From the NCBI GenBank assembly GCA_021773215.1, contig JAJFKM010000031.1, positions 1 to 64,000 on the forward strand: a DNA stretch of 64,000 nucleotides. The letters are read 5' to 3'. How positions within the stretch are numbered: position 1 is the first letter of the stretch; the number at the start of each line of letters is the position of its first letter. Origin of the DNA: Gammaproteobacteria bacterium (lineage in GTDB: Bacteria; Pseudomonadota; Gammaproteobacteria; Eutrophobiales; Eutrophobiaceae). Under the pieces are notes generated by a model. The model was given only the letters and a program-made list of their open reading frames with translations, made no database searches and was not told the origin of the DNA. A program made the translations under genes and the position numbers. Below, one piece after another: positions 8,008 to 15,984 of the stretch.

Positions 8008-9981
8008 TCAGCCTCGCAATAAATATTTTTCAGCATTTAATACAGCGCTTTGTATGCCTTCAATAACAACAGCATCGCCAATTTCAAACTGGAATGTATT
8101 ATCAAATGAATTAAGCCTATGTCGGCCTCGTCTTACTGCTAAGATCGTAGTATCAGTTTTTTCAAGATTAATAATATCCATTGATTTTCCTACAGCATAA
8201 CTATCAGGTAATAATATTACAGTGTGTAATCTCAAGGCATCAGGTTCGTCCATGCCTAAAGATTCTTCGCCACGAAAATAACCGCGTAGTTGCCTATAAT
8301 CATCTTTTCTTGCTTGCGCGACAAAGGCTAATGACTTATCTGTTGATATCCCCATGTGTTGAAGTACATGTATAGCAAGCATCATGCTGGCTTCAAAGCT
8401 TTCGGGGACGACATTACTCGCACCAACATTATGTAAATTATCCATATACTGGTCATCTTTACTGCGAACAACAATTGGGATGACTGTATTAATCTGGCGT
8501 GCGCTTCTAATAATATGTTCTGCGATCAAGGCATCATCAAAAGTAACAATCAATGCGCTTGCACGAACTAACTCTGTTTTTTTAAGTATTTCAGGACGGG
8601 TACTATCACCGTAAAAAACATTTTCCCCTGCTTCCCAAGCCTCCTGTATTAAGCTGTGATCTAAATCTAAAGCGACGTAAGGAATATTTATTTCTCGAAG
8701 GATATTGGCGAGGTTTTGTCCAATACGACCGAAACCACAAATAATCACGTGTCCAGATAACGTTTCGCATGCCGAATCCAGCTCTTTTGTGGGTGCATTT
8801 AATCCCGCTTCATAGGTCCCACGAAATATGCGTTCAGTAATTCGTCTGTTATATCGAATTAGAATAGTTGTGATCAGCATACTTAATAAAGCTGCCGCAA
8901 TGATGGGTTGTGTTTCTTGCAATGTTAATAAGCCATTACTTATTGCAACCATAAGGACAGCAAAACCAAATTCACCAGCCTGACCAAGTATTAAGCCAGT
9001 CCGGAAAGCAACGGGTAATTCATATCCTAAAAGACGCGTTAAGATGGCGATTACTGCCCCTTTGCCGACAATCAAACCTGCCGTTAATAGCCCTATCCAG
9101 AACCATTCTCTAAAAATGATGGAGACATCTAATTGAGCACCAACACTAATAAAAAATAGTCCCATTAGGACGTCTCTAAACGGCCGTATATCAGCTTCTA
9201 TCTGATGTTTGTATTCTGTTTCGCTAAGCATCAACCCCGCTAGAAAAGCCCCCAGTGCCAGCGAGAGCCCAAGCTGATTCGTAAGCCAGGCGGCAGTTAA
9301 GGCAATAAATAATGTCGCGAGTGTGAATATTTCGGCTGAACGTGTTCTTGCTACCAAATGATAAAAAGGCCTCAATAACCAGCGACCTATCTGGAGCATA
9401 ATGAAAATTGCAAATATTCCTTCGCCTATGGCAATCAGGATAGGCTGGATTAATGATTGATCATGATCCATGGATAGAATTGGAATAATGACCAGGAGTG
9501 GCACAACCGCCAGATCCTGAAAAAGCAGAATCGCTATAGTTAATTGACCATGGCGCGCCTGCATTTCCAGTTGATCAGTTAATTGTTTGGCAACAATTGC
9601 TGTTGAAGAAAGCGCCAGCGCACCACCGACAACCAATGCAGCTTGCCATTCGATACCTGTTAACCAGGCAATAAAGCCACCGGACAAGGTTGAAATAACG
9701 ACCTGACAACTACCAAGACCAAATACAGTGGCTCTCATCGCTATCAGTCTCGATAATGAGAATTCGAGACCAACCATAAACAACAGGAACACCACTCCAA
9801 TCTCAGCCAGAGTTTTGATATGTTCACCCTCTGGCAACCAGCCCAATGAATATGGGCCGACTAAAACACCGACAAATAGGTAACCCAAAATTGGGGAAAG
9901 TTTAATTCGTTTTAAAACCCAAACGACAAGTAAAGATATTGCCAGTAAGGTTAGGCCTTCATTGAGAGCTGTATGATCCAT
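8008..9981 (-). CDS. Kef/YbaL-type monovalent cation:proton antiporter (CPA2) with RCK domain
   Basis: 657 residues. Residues 1-385 are a Na+/H+ exchanger domain of about 12 membrane helices (ILGYLFVGVLVGP, FQDLAVVPLLVI). Residues 415-535 are a TrkA-N/RCK Rossmann domain with HVIICGFGRIGQNLANIL and ALDLDHSLI, the NAD-binding signature. Residues 580-655 are a TrkA-C-like ligand domain (LLPDSYAVGKSMD, FEIGDAVVIEG). Expected role: inner-membrane potassium efflux or proton exchange gated by nucleotides or glutathione adducts. No KefF/KefG ancillary subunit gene is adjacent. The start is ATG 9981. Confidence 0.9.
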   Translation of the reverse strand: MDHTALNEGLTLLAISLLVVWVLKRIKLSPILGYLFVGVLVGPYSLGWLPEGEHIKTLAEIGVVFLLFMVGLEFSLSRLIAMRATVFGLGSCQVVISTLSGGFIAWLTGIEWQAALVVGGALALSSTAIVAKQLTDQLEMQARHGQLTIAILLFQDLAVVPLLVIIPILSMDHDQSLIQPILIAIGEGIFAIFIMLQIGRWLLRPFYHLVARTRSAEIFTLATLFIALTAAWLTNQLGLSLALGAFLAGLMLSETEYKHQIEADIRPFRDVLMGLFFISVGAQLDVSIIFREWFWIGLLTAGLIVGKGAVIAILTRLLGYELPVAFRTGLILGQAGEFGFAVLMVAISNGLLTLQETQPIIAAALLSMLITTILIRYNRRITERIFRGTYEAGLNAPTKELDSACETLSGHVIICGFGRIGQNLANILREINIPYVALDLDHSLIQEAWEAGENVFYGDSTRPEILKKTELVRASALIVTFDDALIAEHIIRSARQINTVIPIVVRSKDDQYMDNLHNVGASNVVPESFEASMMLAIHVLQHMGISTDKSLAFVAQARKDDYRQLRGYFRGEESLGMDEPDALRLHTVILLPDSYAVGKSMDIINLEKTDTTILAVRRGRHRLNSFDNTFQFEIGDAVVIEGIQSAVLNAEKYLLRG

Positions 9982-10139
9982 AAAGAATTATATTGAGTTT
10001 CTTTTGGTTATTATCAAGGTAAAAGGATGTTATTAAAAGAGTCTCTAAAAAAGACTTGGATAGTCTGTGACCGTAGTAGATTCAAAGTTATACTGATTAA
10101 CCTATTTCAATAGTTAATGAACAGAAGGATTAGACAACT

Positions 10140-10328
10140 ATGCCAGTTTGGGAACAAGTTACACTAGTCATTGTTATGGTTGCGATCCTGTTTTTCTTTT
10201 GGCCTGGCGCGAAAAAAGAGATGGAAAATAGTCAACAGATAGAGAATCCGGATTGGAAAGGTGCATTAGTTCCTATTGCGGCAGTCGTATTATTTGTTTT
10301 TGTCTTAATTGCATTGGTAAGTGGCTAA
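10140..10328 (+). CDS. Small two-helix membrane protein
   Basis: 62 residues with two predicted membrane helices (LVIVMVAILFFFW at about 8-22 and VPIAAVVLFVFVLIALV at about 43-60) joined by a charged loop, so both termini lie on one side. An AGAAGGA ribosome site precedes the ATG. It is 22 bases upstream of the DUF924 gene and likely co-transcribed. Function is unknown. Confidence 0.65.
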   Translation: MPVWEQVTLVIVMVAILFFFWPGAKKEMENSQQIENPDWKGALVPIAAVVLFVFVLIALVSG

Positions 10329-10350
10329 TACCTGTGATTAAGGAAATATA

Positions 10351-10953
10351 TTGATTGAAGACGTCAATAAAGTACTTTGTTTCTGGTTTGGAACCGAGTC
10401 CGATCAAAAAGAAATCATAAGGCAACAATCTGACTTATGGTGGGGAAAGGATTCTGATGCCGACCTTGATATAAAGGAACGGTTTGGAGAACTTTATCAA
10501 TTAGCAATTAACGATGAGCTGGGTGATTGGCTAAACAGTATAAAAGGTCAATTAGCATTGATAATCGTATTAGATCAATTTTCTCGAGTCATCAATCGTG
10601 ATAGTCCAGATGCTTATTCACAGGACAGTAAGGCTTTGAAAATCGCATTAGAAGGTATTGGTAAAAATTATGATAATTCATTACGTTTTATCGAAAGGGT
10701 CTTTTATTACATGCCTCTGGAACATTCGGAGAATCTGGATAATCAAAATCAATGTGTAGCATTATTTCAGAAGCTGCTATTTGAAGTACCTGAAGATTTG
10801 AAAGAAGGTTTTGAAGGTTATTTACAATTTTCTGAAAAACACAAAGAAGTTATTGAACGATTTCGTCGTTTTCCCCATCGAAACAGAGTGTTAGAGCGAC
10901 TATCCAGTGCGGAAGAGTTGGAATTTCTAATACAACCAGGATCATCATTTTGA
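10351..10953 (+). CDS. DUF924 family protein
   Basis: 200 residues from a TTG start preceded by AAGGA. It shows the DUF924 (COG3803) signatures: VLCFWFG near the N-terminus, WWGKDSDADLDIKERFGELY, GQLALIIVLDQFSRVINR and ERVFYYMPLEHSE. These are soluble all-helical TPR-like proteins of unknown biochemical role. Length is typical of the family. It follows the two-helix membrane protein by 22 bases. Confidence 0.88.
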   Translation: MIEDVNKVLCFWFGTESDQKEIIRQQSDLWWGKDSDADLDIKERFGELYQLAINDELGDWLNSIKGQLALIIVLDQFSRVINRDSPDAYSQDSKALKIALEGIGKNYDNSLRFIERVFYYMPLEHSENLDNQNQCVALFQKLLFEVPEDLKEGFEGYLQFSEKHKEVIERFRRFPHRNRVLERLSSAEELEFLIQPGSSF

Positions 10954-11018
10954 CGGAATAATCACTCTGGATAGTGATAAACTACGGCCGCTTTTGGCAA
11001 ATTTACTGAGGAAGAGAA

Positions 11019-11411
11019 ATGAGTTTGATAAAGAAAACGATATTAATTTTACTAAGCATAGGAATGCTTAATTCAAATATAGTACTAGCAGAGGAAGAAG
11101 AACCTGAATTATTGACAGCAGGAGAACTTCTCGATAGCTGCGAGGTAGGTTCGGTTCCAGGTGCTCCAAATTCTGGCTGTATGCAGTATGTTGTTGGTCT
11201 GGTCTTAACCGTCATGCAGTTGCACCAAGCAGAACAAAGCGCGCCATTTTTTTGCATAAATCCACAGCTGAATCCTAAAGAAGCCGTAACGGATGACGTC
11301 ATTGCCTATTTGCGTAAGCAATCTTCACGTTCTAAAGAACCAGCACAAACATTGGCTTTGGAAGCACTTACAAAAAGTTATCCTTGCACCGGGATAGGTG
11401 GCCAAGCCTAA
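11019..11411 (+). CDS. Secreted Rap1a/Tai immunity-like protein
   Basis: 130 residues. The signal peptide is about 1-25, ending VLAEE. The mature part has the Rap1a/Tai pattern: [34 protein letters not shown] and a C-terminal ALTKSYPC. Four conserved cysteines probably form disulfides. Family members include immunity proteins against type VI amidase effectors and many uncharacterised periplasmic proteins. No effector or T6SS gene is nearby, so immunity cannot be claimed. The 3' end overlaps the GTG start region of ttcA. Confidence 0.7.
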   Translation: MSLIKKTILILLSIGMLNSNIVLAEEEEPELLTAGELLDSCEVGSVPGAPNSGCMQYVVGLVLTVMQLHQAEQSAPFFCINPQLNPKEAVTDDVIAYLRKQSSRSKEPAQTLALEALTKSYPCTGIGGQA

Positions 11412-12261
11412 GATGCAAGCTGCACAACGTAAAGAAAAGTATAATCACGATAAATTGCAAAAACGTTTGCGACGTAATGTCGGTCGTGCCATTGCTGATT
11501 TTAATATGATAGAAGCCGGTGATCGAGTGATGGTTTGCCTATCAGGTGGTGCTGATTCTTATACGATGTTAGACATCTTGCAAAGCTTGCAGAGAAATGC
11601 CCCAGTAGAGTTCGAATTGATTGCTGTTAATCTCGATCAAAAACAACCCGGTTTTCCTGAACATGTGTTACCTGATTATCTTGAAGCACTTGGTATTGAA
11701 TATCATATAATTGAAGAAGACACCTACAGCGTAGTCAAGCGCGTTATCCCTGAGAATAAGACATTTTGTGGTTTATGTTCCCGGTTGCGTAGAGGCATTA
11801 TTTATCGCTTTGCTAAAGAGCAGGGATATACAAAGATAGCCTTGGGGCACCATCGTGAAGATATTATTGAAACCTTATTTTTAAATATGTTTTACGGTGG
11901 CAAGTTAAAATCAATGCCAGCAAAGTTATTAAGTGACGATGGTGATAATGTTGTGATTCGACCACTGGCGTATTGCGCAGAAACAGATATAAAGGCTTAT
12001 TCCGAAGAAAAAGCGTTTCCCATTATTCCTTGTAGCTTATGTGGGTCACAAGACAATATGCAGCGACAAGCGATTAAGAAAATGTTGTCTGAATGGAATA
12101 CACAAAAGCCAGGCAGAGTAGAGTCGATATTTACCAGTATTCAAAATATTGTTCCATCACATTTATTGGATACCGATGCATTTGAGTTTGAACATTTGGG
12201 AGCAACTCAACGTGAACAAACACCTGATACAGATGCCTGGTTACTTGGCACACAGGATTAG
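11398..12261 (+). CDS. ttcA: tRNA 2-thiocytidine(32) synthetase TtcA
   Basis: 287 residues from GTG 11398, with ATG 11413 as an alternative start. The PP-loop SGGADS (49-54) binds [13 protein letters not shown] (Cys124, Cys127) and CSLCGSQDN (Cys212) supply the cysteines that hold the 4Fe-4S cluster in this family. [16 protein letters not shown] is also diagnostic. The enzyme thiolates C32 of certain tRNAs in the cytosol. The usual Lys in the PP-loop (SGGKDS) is Ala, which the SGGxDS consensus allows. It overlaps the preceding Rap1a-like gene by 14 bases. Confidence 0.95.
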   Translation: MAKPKMQAAQRKEKYNHDKLQKRLRRNVGRAIADFNMIEAGDRVMVCLSGGADSYTMLDILQSLQRNAPVEFELIAVNLDQKQPGFPEHVLPDYLEALGIEYHIIEEDTYSVVKRVIPENKTFCGLCSRLRRGIIYRFAKEQGYTKIALGHHREDIIETLFLNMFYGGKLKSMPAKLLSDDGDNVVIRPLAYCAETDIKAYSEEKAFPIIPCSLCGSQDNMQRQAIKKMLSEWNTQKPGRVESIFTSIQNIVPSHLLDTDAFEFEHLGATQREQTPDTDAWLLGTQD

Positions 12262-12298
12262 ATATATTTTCTAGCCAACTATTATTCTCGATTAATAC

Positions 12299-12949
12299 AT
12301 GTCTGAACTTCCTATTGTTTATCAAATACTTATATGGAGCATTCCGGTGCTTTTTGCAATCACCTTGCATGAAGTAGGACATGGTTGGGCAGCCATGATG
12401 TTGGGAGACTCAACGGCAAAGGACATGGGAAGATTATCGATTAATCCATTAAAGCATATTGATCCAGTTGGTACCGTTGTCGTGCCGCTAATTATGTTTT
12501 TTGCCAGTGGCTTTATATTCGGATGGGCAAAGCCTGTGCCGGTGAATTGGAATCAACTTAATAATAAAAAACGCGATATTGCATTGGTTGCTTTAGCCGG
12601 TCCTTGTGCGAACCTGCTTATGATTGTGTTTTGGTTATTTATTGCCAAATTATTTATTACAGCTGCAGATCAAGGTAACTCAGTAGCACATATCTTAACC
12701 TTAATGGCTTGGGCTGGTATTGTAATTAATAGTTTATTGATGATTCTAAATCTTTTTCCATTACCACCATTAGATGGTAGTCGAGTGGTTTTCTCACTGT
12801 TACCAGAATCAATTGCATCTCGGTATGCGAAAATTGAACCTTACGGTTTAATTATTCTTGTTTTATTATTAGTCAGTGGTGTTTTATTTAAAATAATAGG
12901 ACCGCTTATTTTTGGTTTTCAACAAATTATGTACTCAATAATAACTTAA
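12299..12949 (+). CDS. M50 site-2 protease family membrane metalloprotease
   Basis: 216 residues with about six membrane helices. TLHEVGHGW contains the zinc ligands (HEVGH, 24-28) and NLFPLPPLDGSRVV supplies the third ligand Asp. WAKPVPVNWNQL is also typical of the short SpoIVFB-like group (COG1994) with no PDZ or CBS domain. It should cut substrates within the inner membrane; the substrate is unknown. It follows ttcA by 37 bases. Confidence 0.9.
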   Translation: MSELPIVYQILIWSIPVLFAITLHEVGHGWAAMMLGDSTAKDMGRLSINPLKHIDPVGTVVVPLIMFFASGFIFGWAKPVPVNWNQLNNKKRDIALVALAGPCANLLMIVFWLFIAKLFITAADQGNSVAHILTLMAWAGIVINSLLMILNLFPLPPLDGSRVVFSLLPESIASRYAKIEPYGLIILVLLLVSGVLFKIIGPLIFGFQQIMYSIIT

Positions 12950-13547
12950 TTATGACATTAGTGACTTTAGTCTGAGTAATTTCAGCACCTTTGATTATGT
13001 GGTGTTATCGATAAATTTATTATTGTTTTTATTCTCAAGACCCTTATGCAGAGATTCAAGCGTAGCCGATTCAAAGTCTATTAGTTCTAAGCTCTATGCT
13101 CTACGTGCTATTAATATTATTCTATTCTTTTTATATATTGCTGCTTTGTTTAAATTGAAATATTTATACCAAATGCTAGAAGTCGAATCCCTAGTGAAGC
13201 GTATAGCTTATGAAACAGCCGAAGAGCAAAATATCGAGTTACAAAGCCCGTTAACTCACAATATTGATCTGGACAAAAGATCGTCATCAATAGTTGATCA
13301 AACCTAGTTTTCCTTCATAAAGCACTTTAATAAAAGCTCGTAAATTAAACTTTTTCACATTTTTCATCATATTTATACTTATATATAGGCAATACAGAGC
13401 GATGAGTGTCGTTCGGTTTTTCTTGATTTAGTATTCGGCTTGTATTTAAAATCATTCTAAACAACGAGCTGTCAGTGGCAACCACCACATTGGTAGCGAG
13501 AAATAATAAGGTGGGTATATAAATATATAATCAGGGGTAGTAAGAAT
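12950..13547. other. Gene-poor spacer
   Basis: About 600 bases. The only sizeable frame is 12999-13307 (+), listed separately with low confidence. The remainder is AT-rich. I see no tRNA, terminator or repeat that I can support. Confidence 0.4.
12999..13307 (+). CDS. Doubtful small membrane ORF
   Basis: 102 codons from a GTG with no clear ribosome site. One plausible membrane helix (AINIILFFLYIAALF) is followed by a charged tail with KRIAYETAEEQN. The tail composition looks protein-like, but the N-terminus does not, and no family is recognised. It may be a real short gene with a later start, or chance. Confidence 0.2.
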   Translation: MVLSINLLLFLFSRPLCRDSSVADSKSISSKLYALRAINIILFFLYIAALFKLKYLYQMLEVESLVKRIAYETAEEQNIELQSPLTHNIDLDKRSSSIVDQT

Positions 13548-13862
13548 ATGGCAAGTTTTGATAATGGCTTAGTCCAAGATGATTCAGGCAAAGTAGTCGG
13601 TAATGTTTGGGCTGGAGTAGTCAGAGATGGTGAATCAGCGGGAGCAGGTAATCCTGTTGGGAAAGTAAAGCATGGCTTAATAAGTGATACTGAAGGAAAT
13701 GTTCTCTTTAATGTAAAGAAGGGCATTATCAGAAATGGAATAGCACTGGGTGGTGGCTTGAGTCTCGGTAAGGTAGACGATTTGGGTATTAGCGGTATGT
13801 TAGGTCAGCCACAAGACGAGGTTGTCGCAGGCTATCATTTCTTAGTGAAGAAGGTCGTTTAA
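13548..13862 (+). CDS. Small beta-repeat (beta-flower-like) cytosolic protein
   Basis: 104 residues without signal or membrane segment. The chain is built of short repeated beta units: GLVQDDSGKVVGNV, GVVRDGESAGAGNPVGKV, GLISDTEGNVLFNV, GIIRNGIALGGGLSLGKV. Each unit is roughly I/V-x-D/N-x-x-G-x-x-x-G-x-V. The pattern resembles proteins annotated as beta-flower domain proteins; I am not certain of the family. The start is an ATG preceded by AGGGG. It is a single-gene unit closed by the strong terminator at 13908. Function is unknown. Confidence 0.7.
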   Translation: MASFDNGLVQDDSGKVVGNVWAGVVRDGESAGAGNPVGKVKHGLISDTEGNVLFNVKKGIIRNGIALGGGLSLGKVDDLGISGMLGQPQDEVVAGYHFLVKKVV

Positions 13863-13907
13863 TTAATTTAGAACAGCGACTGTTCAAATTAATGTGCAAA
13901 AAAACAA

Positions 13908-13947
13908 AACCAGCCAACCTCATCTTCGAGGTTGGCTGGTTTTTTTG
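13908..13947. terminator. Bidirectional rho-independent terminator
   Basis: AACCAGCCAACCTC (13908-13921), loop ATCTTC, GAGGTTGGCTGGTT (13928-13941), then a T-run. An A-run precedes it, so it also works on the minus strand. It serves the convergent beta-repeat gene and mscS. Confidence 0.92.
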
Positions 13948-13961
13948 TTATTAAGACGGGT

Positions 13962-14753
13962 TTATTTTTCTACTTTGTGTAAATGCAAATCTTGTTGTGG
14001 GTAAGGGATAGATATACCTTCTTTATCAAAGCGCAATTTAACAGCCTCAGTGAAATCAAACATCACTCCCCAATAATCGGCAGACTTAACCCAAGGGCGT
14101 ACAACGAAATTAACGCTGCTATCGGCGAGTTCTGAAACAGCAACAACTGCCTCCGGATCTTTTAGTATTCGATCATCATCTCCAATCAGTTCTAACAAAA
14201 TATCCTTCGCCTTTTTAATATCATCGTCATACCCAATACCAAAGACCATATCAACACGACGAGTATCTTTTGCAGAGTAATTTGTAATGTTGCCACCAGT
14301 AATACCCGCATTAGGAATAATAATCGCTTTATTATCACCGGTACGCATTTGTGTTGAGAAGATTTGAATGCCTTCCACTACACCTGCAACACCACCTGCC
14401 TCGATAAAGTCGCCTACTTTGAATGGGCGAAAAGCAATAATCATCACGCCGGATGCAAAATTTGCCAAAGAACCTTGTAGTGCCAAACCAATGGCTAAAC
14501 CAGCCGCACCAATAATGGCGACAAATGATGTGGTTTGGATTCCAAGTTGACTTAATGCCGCGATAACAACAAAAGCGACCAAGGTGACATAGACTATATT
14601 GCTGGAAAAAGAAGCAAGCAATGCATCTACATTGCGTCTTTCCATCATCAAAACAACATATTTTTTAATTTGTTTAGCCAGCCAAATGCCACCAAATAAA
14701 ATGGCTGCGGCAATAGCAATATTCGTTAGTAACGCTATTAAAGTGTCGCCCAT
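13962..14753 (-). CDS. mscS: Small-conductance mechanosensitive channel MscS
   Basis: 263 residues, close to E. coli MscS length. Three N-terminal membrane helices end in the pore-lining TM3 (AAGLAIGLALQGSLANFASGVMI) with its Gly/Ala packing pattern. The beta domain (FRPFKVGDFIEAGG, then NAGITGGNITNYSA) and C-terminal alpha/beta domain follow. It is an inner-membrane osmotic release valve. The start is supported by GGAG. It is followed by the strong terminator at 13908-13947. The DMT gene ends 23 bases upstream, so the two may share a transcript. Confidence 0.93.
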   Translation of the reverse strand: MGDTLIALLTNIAIAAAILFGGIWLAKQIKKYVVLMMERRNVDALLASFSSNIVYVTLVAFVVIAALSQLGIQTTSFVAIIGAAGLAIGLALQGSLANFASGVMIIAFRPFKVGDFIEAGGVAGVVEGIQIFSTQMRTGDNKAIIIPNAGITGGNITNYSAKDTRRVDMVFGIGYDDDIKKAKDILLELIGDDDRILKDPEAVVAVSELADSSVNFVVRPWVKSADYWGVMFDFTEAVKLRFDKEGISIPYPQQDLHLHKVEK

Positions 14754-14775
14754 AGTAAGTCTCCAGAATTTATGA

Positions 14776-15660
14776 TTAATCGATTATTTTTATACGGCGT
14801 ATTGCACCCTCAAATTCAAAGAAAAGCAAGCCCGATAAAATCATGGCGCAGCCGATGATAACTTCACTCGTTATTGCTTCATCATTAAGAAAATGACCGA
14901 GCATCAGAGCACACACGGGGACTATCAATGTTATTAATGAAGTCCGAGTTGCCTCAACTCGTTTTAGTACGAAGTAAAATAAGAAGAAACCCAGCAATGA
15001 ACCAACGGTCGCAAGATAAACTATGGCTGCCCCTGCACGAAAAGGTATATCGGTGGGAACCTCAATGCCAGCACCAAACCAAATACCAATATATAAAATG
15101 GCAGAAACAAGTAAGCCGCCTGTCACTGTTGAATAGGTATCTATGTCAGCATCGATTCTTTTTACCATGACCATGCTGAAAGAATAAAACACCGATGATG
15201 TGATGACGCCAATAATACCGTAGGTAGTGTTTGGCCCGAATTGCAAACCAGTATCAAACATAATGTATAAGCCAATAATACTCATGATGATCGCTAAAGT
15301 TCGACACAAGGTTAATCCACGCTCACCGAGTAATTTCATGGCAAATAAGCCAGTAATGATCGGTGTTACACCGTAGATGATTGAAATCCAACCTGATGGG
15401 ATGTATTGGGCACTCCAGTACACTGTCAGCATGGCAGTAAATAAACCCAATCCAGCCGCAACATAAGTTTGCAGAGCCTTACGATGCATGGCTAAGCGTT
15501 TACCAAGTAGTAGGATAATGATAAATGCGAGAATAGCACCTAGGATCATTCTGCTTGATATCCCAAACAAAAACCCCACGGACTCACTACTCCATTGAAT
15601 AGCGAGTGGTGTCGTTGCCCAAATGAGGACAATTGAAATATAGGCTGTAATAACTTGCAT
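14776..15660 (-). CDS. EamA/DMT superfamily transporter
   Basis: 294 residues with ten predicted membrane helices in two EamA repeats (WATTPLAIQWS at the start of repeat one; YSFSMVMVKRI at the start of repeat two). AGGAG precedes the ATG. This family exports amino acids, nucleobases or other metabolites across the inner membrane; the substrate cannot be predicted. It lies 23 bases upstream of mscS. Confidence 0.87.
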   Translation of the reverse strand: MQVITAYISIVLIWATTPLAIQWSSESVGFLFGISSRMILGAILAFIIILLLGKRLAMHRKALQTYVAAGLGLFTAMLTVYWSAQYIPSGWISIIYGVTPIITGLFAMKLLGERGLTLCRTLAIIMSIIGLYIMFDTGLQFGPNTTYGIIGVITSSVFYSFSMVMVKRIDADIDTYSTVTGGLLVSAILYIGIWFGAGIEVPTDIPFRAGAAIVYLATVGSLLGFFLFYFVLKRVEATRTSLITLIVPVCALMLGHFLNDEAITSEVIIGCAMILSGLLFFEFEGAIRRIKIID

Positions 15661-15724
15661 GTTTTTTACTCCTGTTAACTTGTCGCTAATGATTAGTATG
15701 GAACAAAATCATGATTCTCCATCT

Positions 15725-15805
15725 ATGCTTCCGCAGCATACGACCGCCATGGATGGCGGAAGTGTCGATAATGCAGGAGCAATTATCGACCAGTACATCC
15801 TGTAC
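15725..15805. repeat. Tandem small-hairpin repeat array (copy 2)
   Basis: Four successive inverted repeats: ATGCT/AGCAT (15725-15739), CCGCCA-TGGA-TGGCGG (15744-15759), GTCGATAAT/ATTATCGAC (15764-15790, loop GCAGGAGCA) and GTACA-TCC-TGTAC (15793-15805). Loops carry TCC, TGGA or AGGAG. The design matches the array at 7896-7999. Confidence 0.6.
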
Positions 15806-15806
15806 A

Positions 15807-15845
15807 TAAAAAAAAAGGCCTCAGGTGGTAACCTGTGGCCTTTTT
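15807..15845 (-). terminator. Rho-independent terminator of the sortase operon
   Basis: AAGGCC-T-CAGG (15815-15825), loop TGGTAA, CCTG-T-GGCCTT, flanked by an A-run on the left and a T-run on the right. Read on the minus strand it lies 140 bases beyond the YyaL-like stop and ends in a long T-run. Confidence 0.8.
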
Positions 15846-15984
15846 ATATGAATCAAATTTGTTGTATTAAACCTTATGATTCTCCAGCACACAGACAATA
15901 GCAGACCCGCTTGAGCATACAGCGCAGCCAAGTTGAAATCACTATTGTGTGTGTTTGAGTGTTCATAGGCGCGCGAGTTTCTGC

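Larger units (their letters stand above)
15661..15984. other. Spacer with hairpin repeat array and terminator
   Basis: 324 bases between the DMT gene (start) and the YyaL-like gene (end), both on minus. It holds the tandem hairpin array 15725-15805 and the terminator 15807-15845. An in-frame stretch on the plus strand crosses these structures and is not credible as a gene. Confidence 0.6.

Noticed and set aside
10961-10978. ATCACT/AGTGAT hairpin after the DUF924 gene
   Set aside because: Only six base pairs and no T-run; too weak to call a terminator.
15659-15901. Plus-strand 80-codon frame after the DMT gene
   Set aside because: It crosses the hairpin array and terminator and has no protein features.
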